DNA from: Rhexocercosporidium sp. MPI-PUGE-AT-0058
Taxonomy: Eukaryota; Ascomycota; Leotiomycetes; Helotiales
Length of the DNA stretch: 64,000 nucleotides
NCBI GenBank assembly: GCA_020746875.1
Contig: JAGTJL010000006.1
Coordinates: forward strand, 372,001 to 436,000
Direction of reading: 5' to 3'
The position numbers and the translations under genes are program-made. The notes beneath the pieces were generated by a model, which worked only from the letters and a program-made list of their open reading frames with translations, did no database searches and was not told where the DNA came from. Below, piece after piece: positions 22,630 through 33,344 of the stretch (within the stretch, counting starts at the first letter, position 1; every line of letters starts with the position of its first letter).

Positions 22630-24890
22630 TCATAGAAGCTCCCCTTCTTCGTCATCTTCCATGCCATTTGGCTCACTATCCCAATCGATATCACCTGCAG
22701 CTGCTTCGGCTTGACGCTGAACCTCTGCAAGCCCACTGAGCTCGGTAATATAATCCTTTTCAGTCAAAGCACGCTTGATGAATTCCCAACCTGAGCGTTT
22801 GTATTCATCAACGATCTTTGGAGAACAGGCAGAGCAGCAGTCGTATGATTGGCCGCTAATGAGAATATTCTGGAACGTAGCCTCAAAGCCACGAATTTGA
22901 TGCGGGATGAGACCAAGGGGGTGATTGAGAGGATCACGGTCATATTCGACTCTTCCATTTGTTGTCTGACTGGCAGAAACCTTAGGAGCAGGGGCCCGAG
23001 CTCCGTCTGGGTGTTGTAGAGCTGAGACCATGAGCTCTACTAATTGAGCAGAGGCGGTTGGCGCAATGCCTGGGCGTGTGACAGTACACTGCTGATCCAG
23101 AGTTTGGTCTTTGACGGACTAGCGTTGCATGTCAGCCACTTCCTCAGCGTGCTCATTACAAGACTTACATCCGCCGGTGCTACAACATCGTTACAGAAGT
23201 AACAGCCAAGGGCTGCTGGTCCGCCGTCTGCTGCAAAGACACCATGTCTCATCACTACCCAGGTATCGAATCCAAGAGCAGCATTCAGAACAAGTTTGTT
23301 CTTAGCCTTTCCCATCACTGTTGGAAGCCATCTGCTTTCACGTGTATCCATAAGCAAGAAAATTGCGTCGTGGTCTTCCATCAGCTTTTCCAGAGTTTCA
23401 AAGTCGAGGCGGGTATTATGTTCATCGGTAATTGGATGCCCCAGCATAGGTACAGACATTACGAAGCCAGTACTATCAACCCCAGGGTAAATTTCTTGAA
23501 GGGCTTCTGCTGCTCTGTAGGCTTTCTTCGCACCTCCGTCGATGCAGTCTTTGAAATCAAACAGCGGCTGCCGAACTGGATTCGAAAACGAGACAGAAGC
23601 ATTATCGATGAATGTGATCTTCCTCACTCCCCATCCCATCAGAAGTCGACTAACATAAGTTCCGAGTGTACCTGCGCCAAGAAGAAGACATCTTGTATCT
23701 TTGATCTTGTTCAAATTTAGGTCAGGAGCGATACGCCATTTCATGAGCTTCAAGTTCAAATCGACTGCCTGGTCTGCTAAGTGTGAAGGATCCATATACT
23801 GGGCAAGGTTTGTGGTCTTTGGTGACAACTTCTGGCTGCTGTTGCGTTCCCACCCGGTAACCTTTGGCATGACATCGGTTTCGGCAGCTTGACCTTCAGT
23901 CTCCAATACAATGATCCGGCTTCTGGCCTCATGTCTTCTTGAGTGGATATCTCGATAACAGAGGATTTGGACCTTGGTGAGCTTGAATCTTCGCTTAATC
24001 AATACCAAGAGATTTCGGAGCATCCAGCCTGGGTTCTCGGGATATGTTGACGGATCAACAAATGCGACATATTGATCTTCAAACGGAACACCTTCAAAGA
24101 AACCGCTTTCAAACTTCCTCAGAGATCCAATCACCCACTTATATCCTAGCTCGTCGCCTGGAGTACCCGGAGTGGTGGGTCGCTCAGACTGGGATGATGA
24201 CCGAAAGACTTTCTTGGCCAGGAAGAAGCCATGCTCCCTCTTGTCGGTTGCATACCTCCAAGTGCCAATCTCATCAGCAAGGCTGGTTGTGTCTTTCCCG
24301 GTCAGTTGACTCGGGGGGTCGGCTTCAACTTGCTTCCAAATAGGCTCCGAATGCAAAGCAGGGAACGCAAACCAGTAGGTGAAAGTATACTTCTTAAGGT
24401 TTGCGAAAGAGAGTATTGTGAAAGATGAAAGAAGGGATGGGATAGAATAAATTGTACCGTCGTTTATGGCGTCCCAGATCTAGAGATGTGAGCTCGCATC
24501 TTTGGATTTTTCGTACAAATACTGCCCACCTGTTTTGCCGCTGTCTGTAACATTGCTGCTTTGTCCATGTTTTTGAAGTCCTCGACAGTATTCACGTTCT
24601 TGATCTTCCCCTCAGCCCGAATGTAACCGGCGGGAACGCTGCAGTTGTTAACATAATTTGATGTAAAGACTGTCTTCGAAGCAAGAGACTCACTCATCAC
24701 TTGTGAGAGCATTCCCAAGAACTTGCATGCGACAACTCTCCTCGGGCGTCGAGGTCACACGAGGCTCATACAAGCCAAGAACTGGTCGCGCCGAGTCATC
24801 GAGCTTGTCAAAGTCGATCTTGAACTGGGACAGAGCAGTATAGAAAGGCAGTTCAATTTCAGAACCGAACGGAGCGAATTTGAGGGCCAT
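22630..24890 (-). CDS. ATG7: ATG7, E1-like activating enzyme of autophagy
   Basis: Four exons on the minus strand, 24890-24694, 24638-24530, 24479-23169 and 23118-22630, with introns of 50-55 bp, all in phase, give 701 residues. The N-terminal part starts [17 protein letters not shown], as in fungal ATG7. The C-terminal part is the E1 adenylation domain with the nucleotide loop GAGTLG at 370-375. The catalytic cysteine Cys550 in QQCTVTRPG forms thioesters with Atg8 and Atg12 before transfer to Atg3 and Atg10. The acidic C-terminal end is normal. An upstream in-frame ATG at 25040 would add 50 residues; I chose 24890 because it fits the family start. It is divergent from DCD1, from which it is separated by 376 bp. 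Confidence 0.95.
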
Positions 24891-25183
24891 TTCCAGCAGT
24901 ATCTCCCGCTGCTGAACGCGGGGTGAACCGTGGGGCGGTCTCGAGACAAGGGTATATGCGTGTTGGGGAGTCTCAGGTTGTACCGATACTATTGTGGAGT
25001 CGGAGAACGCTGGTGAAGAAAGCGAGAGGATTGCGGCCAAACTTAAGTAAAAAGGTTAGTATTTGACGTCGTAGTGAACAGTCAGATGAACCAGGCAGTG
25101 ATCATTGGTAAGTTCCATGAGATCAAGTGGAGGAGGCACGTGAGCCTTCGTTTAGGTAATTTACGGAGAATCCCCGGCCCGTG

Positions 25184-25189
25184 ACGCGT
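25184..25189. promoter_or_regulatory. ACGCGT (MCB-like) element in the ATG7/DCD1 divergent promoter
   Basis: A perfect ACGCGT palindrome lies 78 bp before the dCMP deaminase start, with a second CG-rich GCGCGT at about 25202. In yeasts this box binds MBF and drives G1/S genes of nucleotide metabolism. Function here is inferred. Confidence 0.4.
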
Positions 25190-25266
25190 TTAGATTCCCG
25201 AGCGCGTACCGCGTTTCTTCAACTTCGACTGTTTGCCAACACCAGAATCTTTTGGTCTAAATTAAA

Positions 25267-26429
25267 ATGTTGATTGGACTGTGTGGAGGTGATACATGCC
25301 ATGTCCATGTCATGATTTGACAAGCTAACTTTTCCAGCCATTTGCTCGGGAAAGCAAACCATTGCGGACTACCTCGTCCAACACCATTCCTTTACACAAC
25401 TCCATCTGCAACCAGAGTCTACAAATGGGGACTCCTTAAGAGCTTTGGATATTTCTGCGAACGATGAGGCCGGAAAGAATACTTCGAAGGGCAAAAGTCT
25501 AGTCAATGGCGCAAATCCGAAGTCTACCCTCCAATATACCTTCAGTACGGCGGACGACCTCCTGGACTTTGTCACCAAGAAATGGCAGGAATTATGGGTA
25601 ACAACAGATGTACACTCGGAGGCAATACTTGATAAACTTGACCGCAGACCATTCTTTATCCTCGTCAGTGTGGATGGTCCTATCCACGTCCGGTGGAAGC
25701 GCTTCCAAGAACGAATGCAAACCATGTCTAAAGATAGCCCAAGCCTCGAAGAGTTTGTCCTTCAATCCGACGAGCACCTCTATAGCTCTGACGGTGGACT
25801 TCTGCCACTCATATCTCGAGCCACCATCAAGCTTCTCAATACTTCGTCAGATCTGGCACATCTATACGCAAGGCTCTCAGGTGTGAACCTACTGAACAAT
25901 GATAGACTGCGGCCGACCTGGGACCAATATTTCATGCAGCTGGCATCGTTGGGGGCACAGAGGAGCAACTGTATGAAGAGGCGTGTGGGATGTGTGATAG
26001 TCGAAGACAAGCGGGTCATAAGTACGGGATACAACGGGACACCCCGAGGGCTCAAGAATTGTGCGGATGGTGGATGCCCGCGATGCAATGAGGGACAAAG
26101 CTCTGGTGTGGGACTTGGTACATGTCTATGCCTACATGCTGAGGAGAATGCATTGCTGGAAGCTGGCAGAGGAAGAATTCGGAAGGGCACCATTCTTTAC
26201 TGCGATACCTGTCCCTGTCTCACATGCAGCATCAAAATCGCACAAGTGGGTATCAGTGAAGTTGTCTACAGTCAGGGATATAGCATGGATGGAGAAACAG
26301 CAGATGTTTTCAAGCAGGCCGGCGTTCGTCTGCGGCAATTCATACCCGTGAGTACCTACACCAAAAGTGTCTCACTCATACTAAGACAGTCCGTAGCCTG
26401 CAAATGGTATGATCCACTTGGAAAGATAG
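25267..26429 (+). CDS. DCD1: dCMP deaminase (DCD1-like)
   Basis: Three exons, 25267-25288, 25338-26347 and 26397-26429, with 49-bp introns, give 354 residues. The 22-nt first exon begins the P-loop-like GLCGAICSGKQT (residues 4-15), part of the N-terminal extension found in DCD1 of fungi. The deaminase domain has the zinc-binding HAEE (His274, catalytic Glu276) and PCLTC (Cys301, Cys304), plus an extra CPRC pair for a second zinc. It turns dCMP into dUMP for thymidylate synthesis. The last intron was placed at 26348-26396 because splicing yields the family end RQFIPPANGMIHL before a stop at 26427; an unspliced frame runs to 26527 with an unrelated tail. It is divergent from ATG7 with an MCB-like box between. 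Confidence 0.92.
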
Positions 26430-26505
26430 AGGCATTCCAGGCAGTCCAGCAAAACTACGATAAAGATAGACATGCTGATGTACGTACCAATCTGAATAAA
26501 GAGTG

Positions 26506-27139
26506 TCAGAAACCGTACGCGAAGTAACCTCGACATCTCAAGGAGTCACTAGATGCGGTGTACGCAATAGTCGACATCATTAACGCTATCATAATTCCAC
26601 TGGTCGCCCCCAAACAGCAGAGAAAAGATGGCCAATCTAGCAGACGAGGTGATCTTGAGTCAATAGAACAATAACAATGCAAACGCATAGCATGAAACGT
26701 GATCACGTTGAATTGGCCAAGATACTGCGCCAAGGCTCCGGCCAGCACTCCCCAGAGAGAGCCCGCATTGAGAAGGCGAAACATGTAGGAAGCCAGTTGA
26801 GGGCCCATGACGTGTTCCTGTCCATATGATGCCATGTGAAAGTATGGTATCCAACGACCAAAGTTAACCAGAAAGAGTATTGTGACTTCAAGAGAACAGA
26901 CTGGCGTCTTTAATGCCTCGAGGAGCAGAAAATTGCTTTTTATTATTATACAGATAGGACGGATAGTAAGTGCTATAGCGAGCAAGAAGAAACTGAGGAA
27001 CAGGCAGGATTCGTTGTCCCTGGGTAAAACTGATAGTTGGTTCTTGTAGGAGGTTCTTTATGATGATGGGGTAGATTATGCCACCGATTGGTCAGCCGGT
27101 TGATGCGAAGAACATCGCAATTGCTCATTTCTTGAACTG
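26506..27139 (-). pseudogene. Relic of an MCT-type (monocarboxylate-like) MFS transporter
   Basis: Minus-strand pieces spell the C-terminal half of a fungal MCT family transporter. They run from AIAMFFASTG and PIGGIIYPIIIKNLL near 27123-27050, through a QRIL stretch, to NFGRWIPYFHMASYGQ and MGPQLASYMFRLLNAGS near 26870-26750. TGA stops interrupt the first piece (27125-27127 and after ASTG), and the frame changes near 26985. The N-terminal half is not found. It faces a damaged Zn2Cys6 regulator gene on the other strand, suggesting a former transporter-regulator pair. Confidence 0.8.
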
Positions 27140-27531
27140 AAATTTGGAATAAATTCAGTCGGTGCGTGTTCCATGGATTTAGGGTCAGTAAACGTACTGC
27201 AACTTGCAGCCTGTTCATATATGGGATTGAACGAAGCATCTACCAGTGTCATATTCGAATACGATCTCCAAACGGTCAACCAAAAGTGCCGTCACGATCG
27301 TCGAGCAGTTTTTGTGCTCAAGGGGTATGCTCAACTAGCCTTGAGATGGTCGGTGATCAGCCTTCACTTCAGCTATGGAAGGTTTCTCAGACGACTAACT
27401 CTGTTATGCCTACTTTCCGCGGTTGGAATTGCTCGTATATATTCGGAGCTTATCCTATACACCATCCATCTTCTTCAGCATCGCGTTCGAATTGACAATA
27501 CAGTGCGCGGGGTTGTGCTTGTTTGATCGAG
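27140..27531. other. Former intergenic region between two dead divergent genes
   Basis: An open plus-strand frame at 27173-27526 has no domain and partly covers lost coding sequence of the transporter relic on the other strand. Confidence 0.4.
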
Positions 27532-29070
27532 ATGTCTAAAGATGCTCAGTCGTTGAAATTACCCACTCTCGGATCAAGATCTAGAGGTGCCAACGGCCAG
27601 CTAAGTCGGAGTAAACGTCTGCAATTGAGCTGCAGTGAATGTGGAAAAAGGAACCTACGTATACGTCTCTTAATACGTAGTAGAAACAACAAATAACGAG
27701 TCTTTTTAGTTAGTAAGTAACCGTAATCTGGCATGTCAAAAATATGTGAGGACCGGAAGACCTGAGCAGTGTTCGTTCGAGTCCTCAACTAAGCCGTGGG
27801 CTGGATCAGAGATTCATCTCGTAGAACAGGTAGCTCCAGAATACAGCAGTGAAGTTCGAGATTTTCATGCTGGTGTCGCCCGCTTGAGGGAATTACCGAC
27901 TACGACTAAGATTGCGTCATGTGTTGACTCTACAAGGTCGTTTCTGACTACTGATCAGGGGGCGCTTGTGGTAGAATAATAAGATCCTCGTGTCAGAATT
28001 GTCGAGATGGATGAGAGCGATGCACATTTCACCAAGTATGGCAAGGATATTTCCGATCCGAGGGTGAGAATTCCAACTTACTACAGTCAACGTGCTCTGC
28101 TACGATTCTTCCACGAGGTAACAGATCCTCGCCATAGAGATGCCTCGGAAATTATCTGTCAGTTTACAGCTTCGCCAACTATTTCCATTCATCAAAGAGA
28201 CTTCGGATAAGTGGCTGAAGCCTCTTGGCATCCATCTTGGAAAGTCTAAAAGCACAGAAATCGATCTGGGGCAGAGTTTGATATGTTCGATTGAAGCTCA
28301 AGTAAACGGCATGGTTCCATCCAAAGATTACGCAGATATTTTGGCGACATTCTATCTGGATAACGTGGAGCAATTGTATCGTACAGTCCACATTCTGACT
28401 TTCCAGAGAAAGGATGAGAAGTCTTGAGAACCTGAACGACCACGACAACCTGCAATAACAGCACTTATCTTGTCCATTATCGCTGTATCCGCCAGCGCAA
28501 GTGACCCTTCAATCGAGAATGCTTCCAAAGCCTAACCATTCAAAGCTATTAATTCATTGTATCGCTGCTTGCGATAACTGGATGCGACAGGAAAGCTCAA
28601 GACATTGGAAGCGTACCCACTATCATATCAGATGCTTATCGTACATGGCAAAATGTTTGAAAATCATTCGAAAGAAACAGTACTGGAAAGAAACAGGTTC
28701 TTTAATACAAGACGGGATCACCAATGACCTCCATTTAAAATCTTCGCCGAGGGCGAATAGCCCATACATGTGTGAGATAAAAAGACGAATTTGGGCAAAG
28801 CTTCGGGGGCTGGATCTGCAGAACTCGATTGAATTTGGACTTCCGACCTTATTGCATAACAAGAACTGGACTATTGCCGCCCCTTCGAACCTCAATGATG
28901 GAGACTTCAATGAGGCGGCCATCGTGCTGCCGGGTTCGAAGATTGCTGCTACATACACGAGCATGTCTATAGTGGTCAAACCTGGACATTGCGCCTCGAG
29001 ATATCAGCTCGTTTGTTCAGTCCGGGATGAAGTATCGGACTTCTTCCATCAGCCAAGCCTTCTGATGTGA
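27532..29070 (+). pseudogene. Relic of a Zn2Cys6 fungal transcription factor
   Basis: An ATG at 27532 leads into KRLQLSCSECGKRNLR, a Zn2Cys6 cluster in which the third cysteine is lost. After a possible former intron the cluster ends as RTGRPEQCSFESSTKP (27749-27796). Further on, collinear pieces of the fungal-specific transcription factor domain appear in different frames. Examples are QLFPFIKETSDKWLKPLG (28170-28235), YADILATFYLDNVEQLYRTVH (28329-28392) and PYMCEIKRRIWAKLRGLDLQ (28762-28821). Stops include two in a row after LVVE (27977-27982) and TGA near 28425, plus frame changes near 28140 and 28500. The C-terminal part seems missing. It cannot encode a working regulator. Confidence 0.82.
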
Positions 29071-29493
29071 GACCTGTTCGTAAAGTAGCCTGATGCTGTC
29101 TATCACTCGCCGGTCAGAAATCGCCATTCGGTTTCTGATAGCAAAACGGGGTTGTTGATTCGCTTAGTCACTCTACCAGTTTTCGGCTAAAGCTTGGGCT
29201 ACCAGAGACAGTCAACAATTGCCGGGTTTTATATCTCGTGGCTTTTCGAGACCCACTTTGGCTGATCAGGATGAATGAAACGTACTTCGAGATTCCCACA
29301 CAGTGCTTTGAAATAATTTGGATGAAACCCATCCACAGAGTAAACACTCTATACCCCAGATGACCATAGTCATCTCCCACAAGATACCGAATCGACTGCC
29401 GGGAGTCATATATTGAGCACCAAGTTTATATAAGTGGGAACCAGCCATCACAATTTCGGATCTGGGAACACCAAAATTTGCCTCAATCCCGCA
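29071..29493. other. Intergenic, promoter of the DUF1996 gene
   Basis: No gene supported. Minus-strand frames at 29168-29538 lack any domain. Confidence 0.5.
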
Positions 29494-30669
29494 ATGATGA
29501 AGTTCTTTTCCGTCACCCCGTTCATCGCACTCGCCCATGCCGCTCTACGCTTCGGCTGCTCCACTGTCAGTATCCAGTCTCTCGACCCCGTTGTTCAGCC
29601 TGGCCAGATTCCATCCGCACACTTGCACCAGATCGTTGGTGGCAATGCGTTCAAAGCAAATATGACTGGAGATATTGGCGAACAAGGCAGTTGCACGACA
29701 TGCACTTTCACCGAAGATTTTTCCAATTACTGGACAGCAGTCATGTTTTTCAAACATACGAATGGGTCATACAAGCGAGTGCCGATCATGCAAAATACGG
29801 CATTGCCCAATGGTATCAATGGAGGCATGACAGTATACTATACTCAGCAGGATTTCCAGACCAATGGCAATCAGAAGATCACTGCCTTTAAGCCGGTGGG
29901 TCTGAAAGGGAAGAGTTGAGCTGAGATTTACTAATTGCGACCCACAGGGTTTCCGAATGACAGTAGGCAGTCCGACAAGCCGTTCACTTTCAGAAGCCAA
30001 AGGACATGCAGGTCTTCGCTTCGTGTGTCTCACAGACAAATCAACTCGCTTTCCTGAACTACCAGACTTTCCCACGAAGGCATGCAAAGGTGGAATCATG
30101 ACTGTTCACCACTTCCCCTCGTTAGTGGTCATGACTTTCCCCTATACTAACCTTTCACTGATACGAAAACAGATGCTGGGATGGAAAAAACCTGGACAGT
30201 CCAGATCATCAATCCCACATGTTCAACACCGCGGTCGAGGCATTCTCTCCAGCCAAGCCTTGTCCGTCATCTCACCCAGTTCGCATGCCGCAACTCGCCT
30301 ACGAAACTCTTTGGGACACGACTCAGTTCGACAAACTCTGGCCAGCAGACGGATCGAATCCCTTCGTGCTGAGCTTCGGTGATGCGAAGGGATACGGCAC
30401 CCATGCTGATTACATCTTTGGGTGGAAAGGCGACTCTTTGCAACGCGCCATGGATAGCTCTTGCATGTTCCAGGCTTGCGAAAAGGGAAAACCCCTCAAA
30501 TCACAGTCGGTGGCTGACATGAACAAATGTTCCGTTAAGTCCTCGGTCAAAGAGAATATCGACGGATGTGAGTCAATGTTTTCTATCGCAATATCATCAT
30601 TGAGTTCTCTTGAACTAAACGTTTGCCTTTGCAGGGCTCCCTTCGTTGCCTGTTGGTACGGCTATGTGA
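29494..30669 (+). CDS. Secreted DUF1996-domain protein
   Basis: Four exons, 29494-29895, 29948-30120, 30173-30567 and 30635-30669, join in phase to 334 residues. Residues 1-16 form a signal peptide (MMKFFSVTPFIALAHA). The mature protein shows DUF1996 hallmarks: DPVVQPGQIPSAHLHQIVGG, the CTTCTFTEDFSNYWTAVMF block, and SCWDGKNLDSPDHQSHM built across intron 2. HADYIFGWKGDSLQRAMD occurs near the end. These proteins are secreted or wall-associated; some carry WSC domains, absent here. The fold has conserved His and Trp residues like a carbohydrate-active enzyme, but no activity is established. A second ATG (29497) follows at once. The last exon is only 35 nt. Confidence 0.9.
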
Positions 30670-31400
30670 TTCCGAATCAACTTGGCCGCCACGCATTTAA
30701 TCGTTTCTACTCTTGGTCGTTAAAGGAGGTTTCTGTACTTGAGCTATGTGCTTTAGCTCACACTTCACATGTTGATGACAAACCCTATTCGTTTATCTCG
30801 ATGACGATCGCATCGCTCTATTTTGAGAGGGCTTTTATATTGGAGAATATCTTACAATATTGAAATCTACGTTCATTATCCTAAGGAATCTCTGGTAGCT
30901 TGTGAATAAACACGTATGAGTAGATGACTCTACCTGTTTGATTTGGTATTGAACATGTTATTATTTACACAGAGGAGAACACTCCGTATAACTACAGACT
31001 TCGCTCTGATTATTTACTTCCCTGTCGAAAAAAATGCACGCAGCTTGCACAAAGTAACGAGTGCTCATTCATCACAACACAAAAAGTAAGATCAAGATTT
31101 TCCACTTTGCATGACTGTTGAAATAGGACCAGGCAGCCGATGGCAGACATGGGAAGACGACACCCTAGATTGGCTTTTGCGAAATGATAACAGCTAAAAT
31201 TCGTTCTTTCAAGATGACTTACAGAACTTCAAGTTGGAAGCGATCGTGAAGGGACTTACCCGGATTTCTTACGAGCGGCAATGGCCGGATCACCGAATTA
31301 CACTCATTAGAACATAAAGGGTCGCCTTAATTATCTTGGTTGGCTGGACAGAGGAATAGATGTATCATCACGCGGCCAAGGAGTATTCCCATAACACCAG

Positions 31401-31652
31401 ATGCAGCCTCAACCTCCTGGATTTGACCCTGTGCAGCCAGGCACAAGGATACCCTCTATTTACCCAAGTTAGCCATGGGCGACCTTCATACGGTAATGAT
31501 CAAGGCTATCATTAAGCAACACAAGGAGACTGCTATCAACAAGACCCCAATCAAAGTCAAGCACAACAACCGCAGTATGGGAGTATCCTCCCGGATCTCC
31601 CACGGGCCACGATTATGATCCGATGGCATACCTTAACAATATGGGAAGATGA
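31401..31652 (+). pseudogene. Relic of a Gln/Gly/Tyr/Pro-rich low-complexity coding region
   Basis: Plus-strand frames read MQPQPPGFDPVQPG, then in another frame QAQGYPLFTQVSHGRPSYGND, QQDPNQSQAQQPQYG after a TAA stop, and YPPGSPTGHDYDPMAYLNN in a third frame. The composition changes little across frame shifts, so a broken low-complexity protein is likelier than chance. The family is unknown. Confidence 0.35.
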
Positions 31653-32347
31653 AAGAGTTTTGTTGTTCAAGTTCTGTGGTGCTGTGCACCGGAGTAATTT
31701 TAGGTCAACGGGTTTCTGTCTTCTTATCTTCTTCTCTAGGAGTCTGCGCATATATCTACTCCCCCGAGATTACTAGAATCTTAGCGCCTGACTTTCTGTC
31801 AAACAGTAATGGAAATATTGACCTCTATCAGACTGACTGGACCCGAGTTTGTAAAGGTGCACGTTGCTGAGACTTAACTGCAAGAAGCTCTAAAAGACTT
31901 TCCATTTCAAGTATCTTACGTGAACTGGATTGACTCATTCTAAGAAAAGTCGTAAGGCTGCTACGTAGTTCAAGCATTATTCACGTTTGTAAAAAAAAAA
32001 ACTTTGTCCACTCTAGCTAGCAGTTCCTGGCCAAATAATAGTCATATTTCTTTTTAAACACCTTATATAGGCCATAAGCAACTATATGTCTGCCAAAATA
32101 AACGTACCCCTTTCTTTTGCGTGACTGGCGGTAAAGCCGTTGGCAGACTGTAGACATCAAACTGTTGATTCACAATAAGTTCGTCAATCAAGTTTCATAT
32201 ACAATCTTAGTAAACATAATCATGAGGCAACGTAGTTCTAGAAATGTAAAGCTAATATTTCTCTTGAAACCTCCCTTTTTTTTTGGTTCTTATACACAAA
32301 AACAACTCGCGTACCAGCCGGCACTGGTATTCTTTCAAAGCCTTTTT

Positions 32348-32371
32348 GGGGGGGGGGACCGGGGGGGGGGG
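32348..32371. repeat. Double poly-G tract
   Basis: Ten G, then ACC, then eleven G on the plus strand. It could form a G-quadruplex, and such runs are also prone to sequencing or assembly errors. Confidence 0.8.
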
Positions 32372-33344
32372 ATTCTCTCCAAGAAACAACCTAAAGACAA
32401 ACATCAAGCTAGAAGAAGTTTTTCGGCCGGATGCAATATCTCACACAAGTGGTATTAGCAGGCAGCAATACGAAGACAACGGAATCGATCAACCCCTCAA
32501 CAGATCCTCCGGAGAAGCAATCAAAACAAAAGAAAATGGCACTCGGAAGGCTAAAAGATAGATATAATAGTGCGTCACCTTCGAAACGTAGTAGTGACCA
32601 TGGTATGACCCTTTCACACCTAAAGGAGGGCGAACGCGAATCGAGTAGCTCGGCTCTCGGTTGGAGAGCGAGATTGATGGAGATGTCCTCCGATGGATGG
32701 TGGTTGCCCACACGTGATGAGAAGGGGCTCGCTTAAAGACAACTAATTACATTCACCGCAGCAGTATCGGAAGTACAGTAAATCCACATTTCCGTTATTC
32801 AGCTCGTCCTATTCTGAAGAGAAGTGTAATTAGTCAGAGGATCAGGCTTGTATGAAATCTCATAAATAGCAGGATTAAAGTTCACTGGAAGCACATGTGG
32901 AACCGCATTTATTGATTTATTCCTGTATCTTGTTTATCCATCCCCCGTCGATTCTGTCAGTTCGTCGATGTATGTGGTATTTATCTCCCACTCTCAAAAC
33001 CCCCCAAAAGCCCTCCAGAGAAAGCAAGAAGAAAAATATCATCATCATTCATAATCATCAATCATCCATCGGTTCCTTGCGAAATGCCCTCCCTCATTTG
33101 GCCATGCCATGAATTGAAAAAATAAGAGATTCAAAGAAAGAAAAGAAGCGAAAAAGTGTATCTGCCTATATGAATCCATGCGTCCGTCTCCCCGCAGTGC
33201 CCAAATCGTAAAATTTGTCAGCTATTATCATCCACCCTTTCGCCAGATATCGATCAATTGCAGGAATTCCAGCCAACCACTTACTATCCGACCAACACCC
33301 AAACCAGATGAGAATCACTAGAAATGAGTTGTCACAGCGACAAA

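Larger units (their letters stand above)
30670..33344. other. Gene-poor region of 2.7 kb
   Basis: No intact gene is seen. It holds a decayed Gln/Pro/Tyr-rich coding stretch (31401-31652), a double poly-G tract (32348-32371), and AT-rich spacer. The 3' part is probably the untranslated region of the DUF3824 gene. Confidence 0.5.

Noticed and set aside
24891..25040. Upstream ATG extending ATG7 by 50 residues
   Set aside because: The canonical family start MALKFAPF at 24890 fits better; the extension has no family likeness, though it cannot be excluded.
26430..26527. Longer C-terminus of the dCMP deaminase from the unspliced frame
   Set aside because: Splicing at 26348-26396 gives the usual family ending, whereas the unspliced tail is unrelated.
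27173..27526. Plus-strand open frame of 117 codons
   Set aside because: No domain; it overlaps the relic promoter region of the transporter/regulator pair.
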